Assembly: GCA_001510575.1 (NCBI GenBank)
Contig: LNGK01000004.1
Span: forward strand, 3,904,667-3,968,666
DNA length: 64,000 nt
Source of the DNA: Knoxdaviesia capensis
Lineage: Eukaryota; Ascomycota; Sordariomycetes; Microascales; Gondwanamycetaceae
Direction: 5' to 3'
A program made the translations under genes and the position numbers. Under the pieces are notes generated by a model, which worked only from the letters and a program-made list of their open reading frames with translations, did no database searches and had not been told where the DNA came from. Shown piece after piece: positions 1-11,776 of this stretch (its first letter is position 1; each line of letters opens with the position of its first letter).

Positions 1-25
1 TCTGAGATATCATCATATCAGCACT

Positions 26-48
26 GTGTGTGTGTGTGTGTGTGTGTG
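26..48. repeat. (TG)n microsatellite
   Basis: About eleven uninterrupted TG units in gene-free sequence. Confidence 0.95.
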
Positions 49-2537
49 ACTTATGTCCTCTTTTGGCCACTGCCACCCCGTCTTTCAGTATGTCTCCAAG
101 AACAATGATTGTTCACACGCCCAAAATACGACATCCCCCGCCACTATGTCTCCGTAGGCACGCACGTCTCGTCTGTTCTCACATTTCACAAAGTATCCGC
201 CCCGGCATCCACCTGGAGATGGCAACAGGCGCGGCCGTGATAGCCCATATACACGCACACCCAACAGCCGAAAGAGCAAATCCATCCGAGAGCCCAAAGA
301 ACACGTCCTGTTTGCGTTCTCCCCTGCAACACAGGCAATATGTACTGTACTGTACTGTAGGGCACCCTACGCGGGAAAGTGAACGGGAATGAGAACAAAC
401 GTCCCCCATGCTCGCCATCCACGGATCACCCAAAACAGTGCGTGTTATCGCCCCAATTCCAAGCTTATCATGGCCTTCCTCCCGCGCAGCCGTCTTTCCG
501 GCACAGGGATAAGGGGGGCGTGGATTTATACACCTTATATGCACCACCATAATAATTCTCGTTGCTTTGCTTTTTCTTTCTTTGGTACACCGAATGAAAT
601 TTCAGCAACGAGCCCGCTCTTCAGTGTGGGAGAACACGCTCACTACACCATAGGTAATCACTAATAAATGCACCAGGGCGGCGAAGCAAGTATACCGACT
701 AGCGAGCGTTTTCAGGCGCGGCTCGTAATACGGGTGTGTTTGTTCGTTCACTTTGGGGGAGGAAGTGGGAGGACGGCCTAATTGGGTTCCAGGCCACGGA
801 TATTCTATCCCACCGCCATGTCTGGACATACAGTACTTAACTAAAGGTACGCCATATAGGACCAGAGATTATTAAAAAACGGGTGAGAGAAAGCATCGAC
901 GGCAGCGAATCAAGAGCGTTGCCGTGTTTAGATTATGCGGTCGATGGAGGACGCTGGTTTCTGCTTCGCTCTTCCCTGGCTGGCACGTATTTCCCTGGGG
1001 TTCCAGCTAGATATCAACAATCACAAAACGGCCGCTGGCTCGGGTTGTCGTACTGGGGGTGCTTTGCACATACACTACTCCGTAGTCACACACTACTGTA
1101 CAGGTTGTGTAATCCGCATTGACAGTTGGATGGGGATGCCTCCGCCCACGAATCAAGTCGACACTCTTTGATGGACGCCGCTCCCGTGATACCGCTTCAT
1201 ATGGCCGCGCCTCGGTTTCTAGCTTCTCCGAGACCCATATCGAACCGTCTGTCTCCCTCCATCTTTTTCCAACTGTCCTGTTCCCCCCCTGCATACATGC
1301 TCACCGGTGAGCCTGCGAGCTAACCCCAGGGCCATCGCAAGCTTTTATTCCTTGATAATGCTCGACAACCACTAAACCGCATCTGTAAATATCGAATGAT
1401 CGATCCTAGCTGAGCGGAAATATGCAACAAGGCAATAATCCCTCCACTATCAACAATGGGGAGAAAATGCCGGTGTCGTGAACGTGAACCAAGGATGGGG
1501 ATCAGGATGGGGGGAATGGGAGTGCTTGGCAATCAATATAGCATATGCCTGGTGTTCCAAGAAGATCCGGCACACACACACACACGCACGCACGCACGCA
1601 CTAAAGTGAGGGCGCAGGTAAGGGTGCTGGTTGGGGGGTAGTCCCTGCATCAGGTGTAGGTCGGTGGCAGGACTATCATGAGTGTGAAAGAGCACACACA
1701 CACACCCAAAAAAAAACGAAAGAAAAAAAAGCTCTATTTTAAGGCAGAATATCCTCACGTTGACATTTTCTTGGCAAATATGCGCTTGTGTAGGCTGTTG
1801 TCGATCTTTTCCTGATGAATGCTGCTCCATTGGGCTCCATACGGGACAGCACGCACTAACACCACGTAGCACGCCTATCCCCTCGACGGAGAGCTACACC
1901 TACTGTACACACATATCAACAGCCTGGGAGTTCGACTGCATACGAGCATATTTGGAATTCACTGCCACCGGTGCTGACCCCGACCTGAAGAAGAAGAAGG
2001 AAAAAAAAAAAAAAACGAGCAATGGGAGGAAGGCGGGTGAAAGGGTACGCCAGATTCGTGGCCATGGCCTCTCCAGCCCTGCACACAGTATCTCTGGCTC
2101 TCTCTTTCTCTCTCCGACTCCCGCGGTTCGCTGGCCGCTGCGATACTCGGCGATGATTTCTCAATCCAGAATCTCTTATCTGCAGCTTCCGTCTTGGCTG
2201 GCCTGACGACAGCGGACCACCGGGATGGGAAACAGACACCCAGAGCCACCCACACCAAGACGAAAAAAAATCCTCACTCACACTCACACCATCGTGCTTT
2301 TTGTCTCAAACAGCGGGCGGTACGGGGGGGTGGTGGGTGGAGGAGGGTGGTTGGTGCTTTTCTTGTTCTTTTCCAGGACCCTGAATGGATGATTGTACCT
2401 GTGCCGTACAGATTGTATGAGACCGGTACCTTTCACAGCTTTTTGTTTTCTCCGAAAAACAACACCACCTGGTCATTACGGCGATAAGACGAACCCTGCA
2501 CCCACAATATGCCAACTTGGGCGTGGTCGAGGGTCCA

Positions 2538-2556
2538 GGGGGGGGGGGGGGGGGGG
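2538..2556. repeat. Run of 19 G
   Basis: An uninterrupted 19-base G homopolymer followed within 30 bases by further GGGG and GGGGG runs, so it could fold as a G-quadruplex. The exact length is a likely sequencing-error site. Confidence 0.9.
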
Positions 2557-4399
2557 CTCAGCAAGGGGAGGGGGGACGACAGAGGTTCTAGCCGGTTTGT
2601 GTTTAGATCTCGAAGTGGTCTAGGCTTCGTGCTTTTCTTTCTCTGGTCTTTTCCCGGCCACACGTTTCGTGGTTGGTCTCCTTTCGTTTTGGAGGCCATC
2701 ATGCACTGACGGAGGGAGGGTCTTGTATCACGCCTCCAGAGCGGGTGCTGAGAACAACATCAGCCGTGGGTGTATAAGGATAAGTGATACACTTTGGGGC
2801 CAGAGACCAGGCGAAACGCCGACAAGTGACTCCTCTTAGCTATATTCAACCATCACCGGCGGCTATAACAACTCAAAATGGCCAATTCCACACAGGACGT
2901 GTGGCATATATAACCTCACGTCTCTGGCCACCACTCCCCCCGGCTCTCCCTGCATGTCGGTTAACTGTATCCCGTATAGTGTTCAGCGGTGCTTTTTCTT
3001 TCCTTCCCCTCCCCGGATGTGCTTGAGGTCCGCCGCGAGGAACACACACACGCACGCACACGACGCAACGCAAATCTCAGGGATTGAGTCCCCCGGTCCG
3101 CCCGCTCCTGCAGAGCCCGGCCGATAGCAAACACGGCTTAGTGTGGTGGTGATCGGAGGCCAAAGAAAGATGCACCTTTTTCAGCCTTCAGCGACCGAGA
3201 TAGAAATCAGAAGCGAGGGGGATTCGGAAGGAGGAACGAAACTACGAGGGTGGTATTCTTTTCGCGACGGTGGAAGACCAATGTCTGAGGGGGTGCCGAC
3301 ACGCCAATCCTACTCTGTAATAACGAAAAAAGGAACGACAAAAAAGACTGTCATGATTAGCATGGGGCTCCTCCTCCCTCATCTCTCCGGCGTGCTCTAT
3401 ATTTAATCACAAAATGCAGATTTTATGACACGTCTGAAAAGCGAACGCAGAGCTAGATTTCACCCACGTATCCCGCTTATGCCAGCCGGCGGTTACTTGA
3501 TTCTTACCAATACTGTACACCAATACCCTCTCGGCCTGGATATTTCAACCGAGGACGTGTTGTTACTCTCTCTTCGTTTCTGAGTCCGGCTTATCGGAGG
3601 GGGAGAAGCGAGAACGAACCAGCCAGATTGCTTTGTTGGCCGACCGTGTTATCAGGTAGAGTACTGGATGATGTCTGTATGTGTGTACTGTACAGTACTG
3701 TGGCTTGTTGTAACTCAGACACCTCTCAACGGCGAAACCGGAGCCAGGATTTAGATATATATATATTTGAACGATGGCCTAAAAGCTGTGATCACTGTAG
3801 GCTTCGTTCGGTGGGAGACAGAGAGCGATCAAGCTCGATCTGTTGCCTCTTCATGGCGGAAAACTCGCCGCAAAAGGGGGGTGGAGGGAGGGCTCGAGGA
3901 CAGAAGGGAGTCTGGGGTTTAGATGGGGAGGGGACCAGGGGGTTTACTTTGGAATGCGGAGAGACAGGGTCCCATCTGTATTCAACAGTACTGGGCAGAG
4001 ACCCTAATAACCCTAACTTTAAGAAAAGATCACGGTGAATATCTAACATCAAAGTTGTTGGGCGCGGGCCAAGATCAAAATTTGAGGCGAGCCGGACGTA
4101 GTAGGATTAGGCGCCGAGAATTCATTGCAGTCCCAGTCTTCTACGCCAGTATTTCGCCTCCATATGAGCTTGGGACTGTTTGTAGTAGTCATCCATTTGT
4201 TAAGTCGTTCCTTCTGTAATTCCCGGGTATTGCTCACCCTGACGACGACACGCTCTTAACATAGAAACATTGAGTATCTCAGCTTCTGTCCTTGATCTCT
4301 TCTTCTTTTCTCTTCTTGGTCAACTTATCAATGCCGGGCCTTGCCTTGTCTTGTTCCTCAGTCGCCCGTTGCATCGCTTTTCCTCATTCCCAAAACTAG

Positions 4400-5175
4400 T
4401 CAACCCCCTTTGCTGGTCACCTTGACTCGCTGGATGTCTCCGCCTTCGAGCCGGACCCTCATCAGGTCCCAGACGCCAGAGCCCGGGATGGCGCCAGTAA
4501 AGACTGACTGACCGCTGACAGAACCATCATCCGCCTCGCTGGAAGCCGAGCATTTCGTCCAATGGCTATCGCATTTACTGACATAACAGTGCCCAAGCAC
4601 AGCTGCTCACCGACAATATGAACGGCCATGAGCAGGCCGCCGATGCGCGGCCACATATCCAATAATCTCCTCCCATTTGAGCTGCTAGAGATGCAATGGA
4701 ATCTCCTGCGTGCGGCTGCCACGGCAGGTAGTGAAGGAAGTGCTCCTTAGCAAGGGGATTAGCCAACTTACCCTCCCAAGCCGATACTACCTCAGGGAGA
4801 TATAGCTGCAGGAGTGTCGCTTTATTTTCAACTCCATGTCGGATAGAAATGATGAGAATGTTGGCACGTCCAATGTCCTGTGAGCTCACGGCTCATACGC
4901 AAATCAAAGTCCGAGCTAGCGAATACGTTAGAAGGAGAAATCTGTCGTGATCTTCCACCCAGAAACCCCCACAAGCACACACGGTAGCCATATAAATCAC
5001 ACTGGGTCTATAAGCATATCCCCCCCTCTCTCCGTTGTCTCGGCTATCCTCATGCCCACAGCAATGCCTGATGAAAGAAAAGGAGAAAACAAAATGAAAC
5101 GTTGATTCATGCACCTAACCACAAAACGCCGTATAAATCATGCATTATTTGTTAAAAGCAAAAGAGAGAGAACAC
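4400..5175 (-). other. Exon-like blocks of uncertain status, downstream of yar1
   Basis: Three stretches on the minus strand have protein-like composition next to splice-like signals. One is 5067 to about 5000, preceded by a pyrimidine tract and CAG. One is 4877-4772, ending at a GTAAGT donor followed by a TAAT-type branch. One is an open stretch ending at TGA 4402-4400. I could not join them in one frame: the phase of the second block leads into a frame that stops at TAA. The sequence may be a small gene, a decayed gene, or chance. It begins about 100 nt past the yar1 stop codon. Confidence 0.15.
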
Positions 5176-6054
5176 TCAGTCCTCTTCCAGTTCCAGCCCG
5201 GCCGCCGCCTTCTCCAGACCACCGCCACCATCCGCATCGTTGTTCTTGTTCTCCAACTTACTCGCCAGGCCCATGAAGTAGTCGGCCACGTTGCGGTGGT
5301 TGTTGAAGTGTGCGAGGTCCAGCGGGATCTTGTCCTCGCCGTTGGCGATGATCGGCGACGCGCCGCTCGCCATCAGCTGCTTGATGGTGTCCAGGTGGCC
5401 GCCCAGTGCCGCCCAGTGCAGCGCAGTGTTGCCGAACTCGTTGGCGAAGTCGAGGAACGCCTTCTTGGTCTCTGAGGGAGACACCTCCACTGTGCTATCC
5501 GCTGGTTGTGCGTCAAACTGGGATAGTATGAAACTGACAGTTGCTGTTGACGGGTGAAAGTGTGGTTAGCCAGGATCAAGCACCACAACGTGGGTATTGT
5601 GCCGCGTTTCTCAGAGATGGTCGCATAGTGCTTGTGGCTTAGGTTCGTTTGCTTCATGAAGGAAAGAATAACGTGTTTTCAGGTGAACCAGACGCCAGAA
5701 GACGGCAGCTACTGACGAGTGACCGGTGTTGGCAATGAACGGCCATGAATGGCCCCATCAATCCTGGGACCAGGAACCAGCAAACACCGTCTCTGCGCCA
5801 TGTCTGATCAACAGACCAGTAGTTCATTTGTCGCGCTCCGGCTCAAAAACGCACTTACCAACATGTCCATTCGCCGACGCCATGTGCAAGCACGACGACT
5901 TGCCATCGTCAACCGCAGCAGTCAAGATTTCCGCCGTAGACACCTTCTCGCGCGCTGCCAGAGAATCAAGTAGTTCCTTCAAGTCGTCATTGTCTCCGGT
6001 ACGGGCGAAGTACACGAGATCATCAATCTCATCTTCCACCAGGTTGGGAGCCAT
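5176..6054 (-). CDS. yar1: Ankyrin-repeat protein YAR1-like
   Basis: Two exons, 6054-5859 and 5543-5176, are joined across a phase-1 intron (5544-5858, 315 nt, GTAAGT donor, GGCTAACC branch, CAACAG acceptor), giving 187 residues. The start fits the fungal YAR1 N-terminus (MAPNLVEDEIDDLVYFARTG). The ankyrin core is visible: LHMASANGH at the end of exon 1, then NEFGNTALHWAALGGHLDTI and a further degenerate repeat, with an acidic tail ending ELEED. Length and order match budding-yeast Yar1 (about 200 residues). In yeast Yar1 is the chaperone of ribosomal protein Rps3 and shields it on the way to the nucleus for 40S assembly; that role is inferred here by homology. The intron is unusually long for this window. 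The gene is divergent from taf6, with about 700 nt between the start codons. Confidence 0.88.
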
Positions 6055-6752
6055 GTTGAAGATAGGAAATAGTTAATGCTGGCTGGTGTCACAAGTGGAG
6101 AATCCAAGAGTGGTGTTTTGGAGGATGACTTTGACTCAATGGAGCAACACTAAAGGATTTCTTAGATATGAAAGAGTAGCTTATTGAAATAAGAAACAAA
6201 TGAAACATTCATGTATAGAAATGATATAGCAAGAACTTATGAAGACATAAAATTCTTTTGGATATTTACACTTTTTCTATGTTCTTCAACTTTTTTAGTG
6301 GGGCGTGTTAACTTGCCCCTCCAAATCCAGATATCTAGGGTTACTAGGGTTGATAGCGGCCCTTGAACGACCAGGCCTGATTTCAAGAAGAACAGCATAT
6401 AACAAACCTGATAAAGAGCCTGGCGATCATGAGAACATGCTAAAACACGTAAAAGACTCCCCTGGTTTCTGCTAACTAGTGAAGAGAGTTTTAGATGTCT
6501 GTGCATAGACATATTCCGATCCTTTAGTTAGGGTTACGGGCTATTGGAACCTGATATTTAGCCGGAAAGTAGCCGGTGCAGGCTTCAGACACTCAGGAAC
6601 CTTCAAACTTCACCTTTTTTTATACCTTTTTTCCTCATGAGTCTTGACTTCCCAGGATTGCATCCACTCGGCGAAAGAAAGTGTGTGTCTTTTTCTCTGG
6701 AACTATACTTCTTCCTCCTTTATCCCACTTTTCTTGACATTCTTGTTTCGTA
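6055..6752. promoter_or_regulatory. Shared yar1/taf6 intergenic promoter region
   Basis: About 700 nt separate the divergent start codons of yar1 and taf6, so both promoters must lie here. Two TTAGGG-like segments occur (around 6338-6352 and 6525-6537), resembling telobox or Tbf1-type sites. A pyrimidine-rich stretch (about 6605-6750) leads directly into the taf6 ATG. No coding potential was seen. Confidence 0.5.
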
Positions 6753-8257
6753 ATGTCGGTCTCGGACAGCTCCAAGCTGCTCTGGAACCCGGAGAACGTG
6801 CGCGATGTCGCCGAGTCAGTCGGCATCGGCGCGTTGTCCGAAGAAGCGATGCGCGTGCTGACGCAAGACACCGAATACCGCATTGGCCAGGTCATGACCG
6901 AGGCGCTGCGCTTTATGAAGATGGCCGGCCGCACCCACATGATGGCGGCCGACATCTCGCTGGCGCTGAAGGTGCTGGACGTGGAGCCGCTGTACGGATA
7001 TGACTCGACCCGGCCCCTCCGGTTCGGCGAAGCCAGCCTCGGTCCCGGCCAGCCTCTGTACTACATTGAAGATGAGGAGGCCGATTTTGAGAAGTTAATC
7101 AATGCGCCGCTGCCCAAGGTGCCTCGCGACACGACCTTTACTGGTAAGCCCATCATTCCCCTAGGTACCTCGAGAACCCCAGGCAGGACTAACTCGACTT
7201 GCGCTTTCCGTATTTTTTAGCTCATTGGGTTGCCATAGAAGGCGTTCAGCCCTCGATTCCGCAAAACCCCACGACCTCCGATGCGCGCGCACACGATATG
7301 GCGCCCAAGGGCCCGAATGCGAACTTGGCGATGTCGATGCTCTCCGGTACCGACGCTAATGGCCAGCAGCCGAACGTCAAGCACACCATCAGCAAGGAAA
7401 TGGCGCTCTACTTCGACAAGATCCAAGCCGCCATTCTCGACGAATCGCCCGACGAGGAGGTCATCCGCCTGCGCCACGCCGCGCTCGCGTCGGTGCGCGA
7501 CGACCCCGGTCTGCACCAGCTTGTGCCGTACTTTATTAACTACGTGGCCAACCAGGTGACACACCGCCTCGACGACATCTTCGTGCTGCGCCAGATGATG
7601 GAGCTGACGCTCTCGCTCATCTCGAACACGTCCCTCTTCCTCGACCCGTACGCGAGCCCCATTTCGTCGCCGGTGCTCACGTGCCTGCTGTCGCGCGTGC
7701 TCGGCACCAAGGAGGGTCCCGCGGCCCTCCGCGACCAGTACAAGCTGCGCGAGCTCTCGGCGTCGCTGGTCTCGCAGCTCGCGTCGCGCTATGCTGCCTC
7801 TAACCACCTGCTGCGGCCGAAGCTCACACGCACCTGTCTCAAGTTCTTCCTGGATCCGTCCAAGCCGCCCGCGGTGCACTACGGCGCGATCTCCGGCCTC
7901 GCCGCCGCTGGCGGCCCCGAGGCTGTGCGTGTTCTCGTGCTCAAGACGCTCAAGGACTACGACAGCCTGGTGCTGCAGCCGCTGAAGGACAAGGCTGTGG
8001 CCTCGGGCAGCCCGTCCAGCGAGGCCAGCATCGACGTCGAGATGCTTGTTGGCGGCATTGTCAAGGCGGTGCTGTCCATGGCCGAGGCGGATACCGTCGG
8101 GCTGCTGCTCCAGGCTGGCCGTGCCAATGGCACCGTGTCGCCCGAGCAGCTGGCGGAGCTGAAGGAGTTCCTGGGCCCGATCATTGGCGAGCGCATCGCC
8201 GCCGTCGGTAACCGCGAGCTGATCAAGAAGGTGCTTGACGCGCGGTTCCTTGAGTAA
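6753..8257 (+). CDS. taf6: TFIID/SAGA subunit TAF6
   Basis: Exons 6753-7143 and 7221-8257 are joined across a 77-nt phase-1 intron (GTAAGC donor, TTTTTTAG acceptor), giving about 475 residues. The N-terminus is a histone fold: WNPENVRDVAESVGIGALSE, then an alpha-2/alpha-3 region with MTEALRFMKMAGR and MAADISLALKVLDVEPLYGY. The junction restores the TAF6 motif AHWVAIEGVQPSIPQNP. The rest is the conserved C-terminal HEAT-like region, starting at KHTISKEMALYFDKI. In TFIID and SAGA, TAF6 pairs with TAF9 through the histone fold and contributes to core-promoter recognition. Codon use is strongly GC-ending, as in the neighbouring genes. The ATG lies directly after a pyrimidine-rich leader. Confidence 0.95.
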
Positions 8258-9114
8258 CCGCGTGTACGAGTTCTCTGCCCTCGGTTTTTAGCATTGCGTC
8301 CTCTTTTTTTCTCGGCGATGCACTCGTTTTCTTTTTCCTAGTCTTAGTTAGCATGGCGCTCTGGGGGGGTTAAAACAGGAGACGTTAAGTCCAATCAGGA
8401 TTTCGCTCTGTATTTCTTACAACCTGGGTCCTGGGCTTATCTTCTGTGTTTTGTTTGTGCTTCTCGGTGAGGATCTCTGGCGATTTTTATTTTTTGTATG
8501 TTGGTTCTTGACTGACGGGACAAGATGGTTTCTTTGGCGTATGGCTGGCGCATTTCAACTTTCATATTTTCCTAAATGGTATCTGTGATCCCGGTTGTAG
8601 ATTACAACAGAATACGACAGCTTCACTGACGGAGAAAAATGCTAGTTTAAATCTTTTTTTTGTTGATTTTTATAACATAACAAAAGAAAAACGCACCCCT
8701 GGGAGGTACTAAGATTCGCCCAAAGAGCCAAGATCTCTCTCGTTAAGACAAAAAGGGCCGTCTCCCAGATGAGCAAACATGTGGCTCCAGATGTGTGGGG
8801 TAGAAAGAGAGGCAAAGATCTTCTGCTCTAATGTTGCTCAGCAATTCTTCAAGCTTTCCAACAGGATCAGAATCCGGGAAAGGTGTCTCCCCCCATCATT
8901 CAATTATAGCAAACAAGCGGGTTGTACATTTTGTGCCGAATCACACAAGATCCAGAGTCCACGGGGCTACAAACGACAATCTCTTGTTCGCTAACACCCC
9001 ATGACATGCCCGGTCTCGGCGGGATCGGTCGACTCCATAGATATCATGTAGATTGGTTTAGGGGGTGATAAATAGGCCGAAAACCAAAACAAAACAAAAA
9101 GAGCACACGCGCGG
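8258..9114. other. Intergenic, 3' sides of taf6 and sdhC (convergent)
   Basis: taf6 and the succinate dehydrogenase gene converge here, so the roughly 850 nt should hold both 3' UTRs and terminators. T-rich and A-rich tracts are present, for example T runs at 8305-8340 and 8655-8662 and an A-rich stretch at 9080-9100. No gene was seen. Confidence 0.55.
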
Positions 9115-10110
9115 TTAGTACAGGAAGCCGAGGTACATGCCGAGGACGAGCGAGACGCCCCAGATGCCCCAGCCGGTCTTCATGGCGGTGGACTTGGTGA
9201 ACTTGAAGAAGGAGTCGTCGCCGAGCTGGCGGAGGCCGTTGATGAAGTGGAAAACAAACGGCCAGGCGACGAGGAACTTGAGGCTGCCCTTGATGGCGAG
9301 GGGCAGCGCGGCGACGGCGGCGACCAGCGACGCCGACTCGAGGTGCCAGCCGATGACGGGGGCGATCAGGTAGGCCGAGCCGTACACGTACAGGCCGCCC
9401 GACAGGATGGCGCCGGTGATACGGTGCCAGGCCGAGGCGCCGAAGTAGGTCTGCTCCTTGCGGTAGATGTCGAGATGGGGCGACACCGGGCGCTTCAGGC
9501 GCTGGGCGGCGAGGATGGCGTTCGCGCCGTCAACGGTGACTTTCTCGATCTCGGCACGGCTGGAAGAAGGGCAGGCTTGGGTTAGTATTTGCCTGCAGCC
9601 CAGGGAAATCGCGGTACAAGTGATGTTTGCCCGTGGCGGAAGTGAGTGGGTGTAGGCGAGTTATCAAACGCACCGAGATGACGAGGTGGTCAGAGTCGAC
9701 GCAAGCACAAGCTTGGGGATCTGCTGGGAGAAGGCGGTCGCGGGACGCAGAGCGGCACCTAAACAAGGGAGAAGAACAGTCAGTAACCCGAAGGAAAGTT
9801 TTGTTCTTTTTTTTTTTTTTTTTGGTTTGTTTGTTTGTGGACTGCATGACGTCTTGGGAGAGCTGTCGGCCGAGCTGCACATGGCCCGATCCCGGGGAGA
9901 GAGCCGGATAGCCGGCGCCGTCTCGTGCGGCCGCAATTGGCGGAGGAGAGCGTGCAAAACAGCACCCGAACCAGCGCCGACATGGAGAAAGGAACCACCG
10001 CGAAGCCGGGCCCGATGCTGCACCTCCGTCCCGTCCCAGGGACAAAAAGAAATCAGGAAAAGGCACCCACCTCTCCGAAGAGCCGTCAAGCCGAGTCTGG
10101 ACGAAGACAT
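9115..10110 (-). CDS. sdhC: Succinate dehydrogenase cytochrome b560 subunit (subunit C)
   Basis: Three exons are supported by phase and family continuity: 10110-10071 (begins MSSSRLGLTALRR), 9758-9674 and 9559-9115, giving about 189 residues. The introns are 312 nt (GTGGGT donor) and 114 nt (GTGCGT donor). The N-terminus is Arg/Ser-rich without acidic residues, as expected for a mitochondrial presequence. The mature part has the SdhC signature SPHLDIYRKEQTYFGASAWH followed by RITG, then three hydrophobic helices (around GAILSGGLYVYGSAYLIAPV, ALPLAIKGSLKFLVAWPFVF and GWGIWGVSLVLGMYLGFLY). The protein anchors complex II in the inner mitochondrial membrane and helps form the heme b and ubiquinone sites. 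The first exon is only 40 nt and was chosen because its phase restores RRGAALRPATAFSQQ; the start is therefore somewhat less certain than the body. Confidence 0.92.
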
Positions 10111-11776
10111 TGTGTGTGGTCGGGGGAGATAAACGAGAGGGAGAGTCGGGGAAATCGCGAATCGGGGGGGTTCTGCAAGAAGTTCCAAAAAAGAATGCGC
10201 AGAAGAGATCGAGGAGGAGTGGAGAGGGTTGTTCACGACAACAGGGCAAAGAAGGGAAAAAGAAGTTGTCGAGAAGCTATTTACCAAAGAAACAAAAAAA
10301 ATAAAAAATCCCACAGGCCTGGCAAAGCCGGGAAGTTCCTCATATTGCGTCGTTTTGGGCGACCTGAACTTCCTCGGCTCACACGAGACCATTGGACAGC
10401 TGAATAAGATCGAGGTTGTGATTGGCCCGCACAAGCGCGGAAAATCCTCGGACTGTTGTCGGGAAATCAATCATGTCCAAACTTTCCAACTCTCCTGCTC
10501 ACTTCACTGTTCACGTGAATGTGCACATGATATGTATGCCTTCTTATGGCCCCAGCTGTTTCCTGGGCGTTTTTTTTCCTTTTGTGGGTTCCTATAAACT
10601 CCTGCAGCTCTTATTTTTTTTTTCCACTTTCTTCTTCTTCCTCCTTTTTCTCTTCCTTTCTTTCTTCAGATGGAATGAACTTCTCGGCCTCACACCGATC
10701 GTTGCGATACTATCGCGGATGACCATTTCCGTGGCCCAGCCATTTTGGCTGCTGCAGGGTTCATAGAAGAAGAATTTGGACAAAATTTTCAGATCCGTAC
10801 TTTGATCACGATTGCCGGCTTGTTTTCTTTTCGCTTCCGTCCGGTCGTCGTTTCATTTTCGCGATCTACATACCTACCGACCTCTCTCGTAGATGTCTTT
10901 CTTGCAGGCATTGGCTGCGTACACCTCTGATTGTAGGCCGCTGCTCGAAGCTGCACTGTAGTGTATCTGAGATGCAAAACCTCGCGGCGCAGATTGGCCG
11001 AGGTCTCGTTACAACCTTCGGTTCAATGGATGATAGAAAGTGCAGACATGTTTTTCTTCTCATAATCAAGCTCCATACAAGCGGCACTACCCTACAACTA
11101 TGAGAACATGGAAATCCACACACGAAAATCAACAACTCCAACAAAAGCAACCCGACAAGCACTCCATTTCAAACACCGTTTCCCCTCACAGAGTTTTGGT
11201 ACACTGGATGATATCACACACACACACAACGACAGACCGAATATTAGAACAAAACAAGAAAACAAAAACAAAAACTAGGACAGCACTGGAATCCTGTCCG
11301 GTCAAGAGGACGGAAGAAAAGAACAAGAAACGAAAGATGAACGCCTTTCTAAAAATGCTGTTCTGCGGGCTGCTAGTAAGCCGATAAGCATAGTTGCGGT
11401 TTGGTTCCAATCGAAGGAAAGAAAACAGCAGAAAAGGAAAAAAGAAAAAGCAAAGCAGTTCCAACTCATTAAAAAACCCCCCCAGCCCGATTCCCAGAGA
11501 TAAAAGTTCTCGATTGAACTGAAAGAAAAAGTAAAGACAAAACCACCCGGCCGCGGGAGAAAACAAGAAAAAACGTAGTGTACACTGCGCCAAAAGGAAA
11601 CGAAAAAGAAAAGAAAAGAAAAGAACAAAAGCGAAGAAGTCGGATAAAAGGTAGGTACAAGAAGAAAGGGCCGAAGAAAAGGATGATGCACGAAAGGAAG
11701 GCTTAGAGAAACCGAATTTTCAGATGCCAGCGTAGCGCAGACTCGGCAGGCAAACTCGTGTTGACGAAGAAGCCCT
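10111..11776. other. Intergenic between sdhC and the KDM5 gene
   Basis: The part next to sdhC (about 10110-10680) is pyrimidine-rich on the sdhC coding strand for its first half and probably contains its 5' leader and promoter. T-rich tracts occur at 10606-10670. The segment 11230-11700 is very A-rich on the plus strand, that is T-rich on the coding strand beyond the KDM5 stop codon, consistent with a 3' UTR or terminator. No conserved protein or RNA gene was recognised. Confidence 0.5.

Larger units (their letters stand above)
1..4399. other. Gene-free region at left edge
   Basis: No open frame here looks like a conserved protein and no splice-supported model could be built. The region holds a TG run at about 26-48, CA runs near 1570-1595 and 1690-1705, a run of 19 G at 2538-2556, palindromic TACTG-type pentamers at 341-359 and 3685-3700, and a telomere-like block at 4001-4017. 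Many short pyrimidine and purine tracts occur. It may contain promoter or UTR sequence of a gene outside the window. Confidence 0.6.

Noticed and set aside
9664..10470. 268-codon open frame on the minus strand
   Set aside because: It overlaps the sdhC leader, first exons and introns. Parts of it read the true first two exons, but the continuous frame runs through a clear intron with a homopolymer tract.
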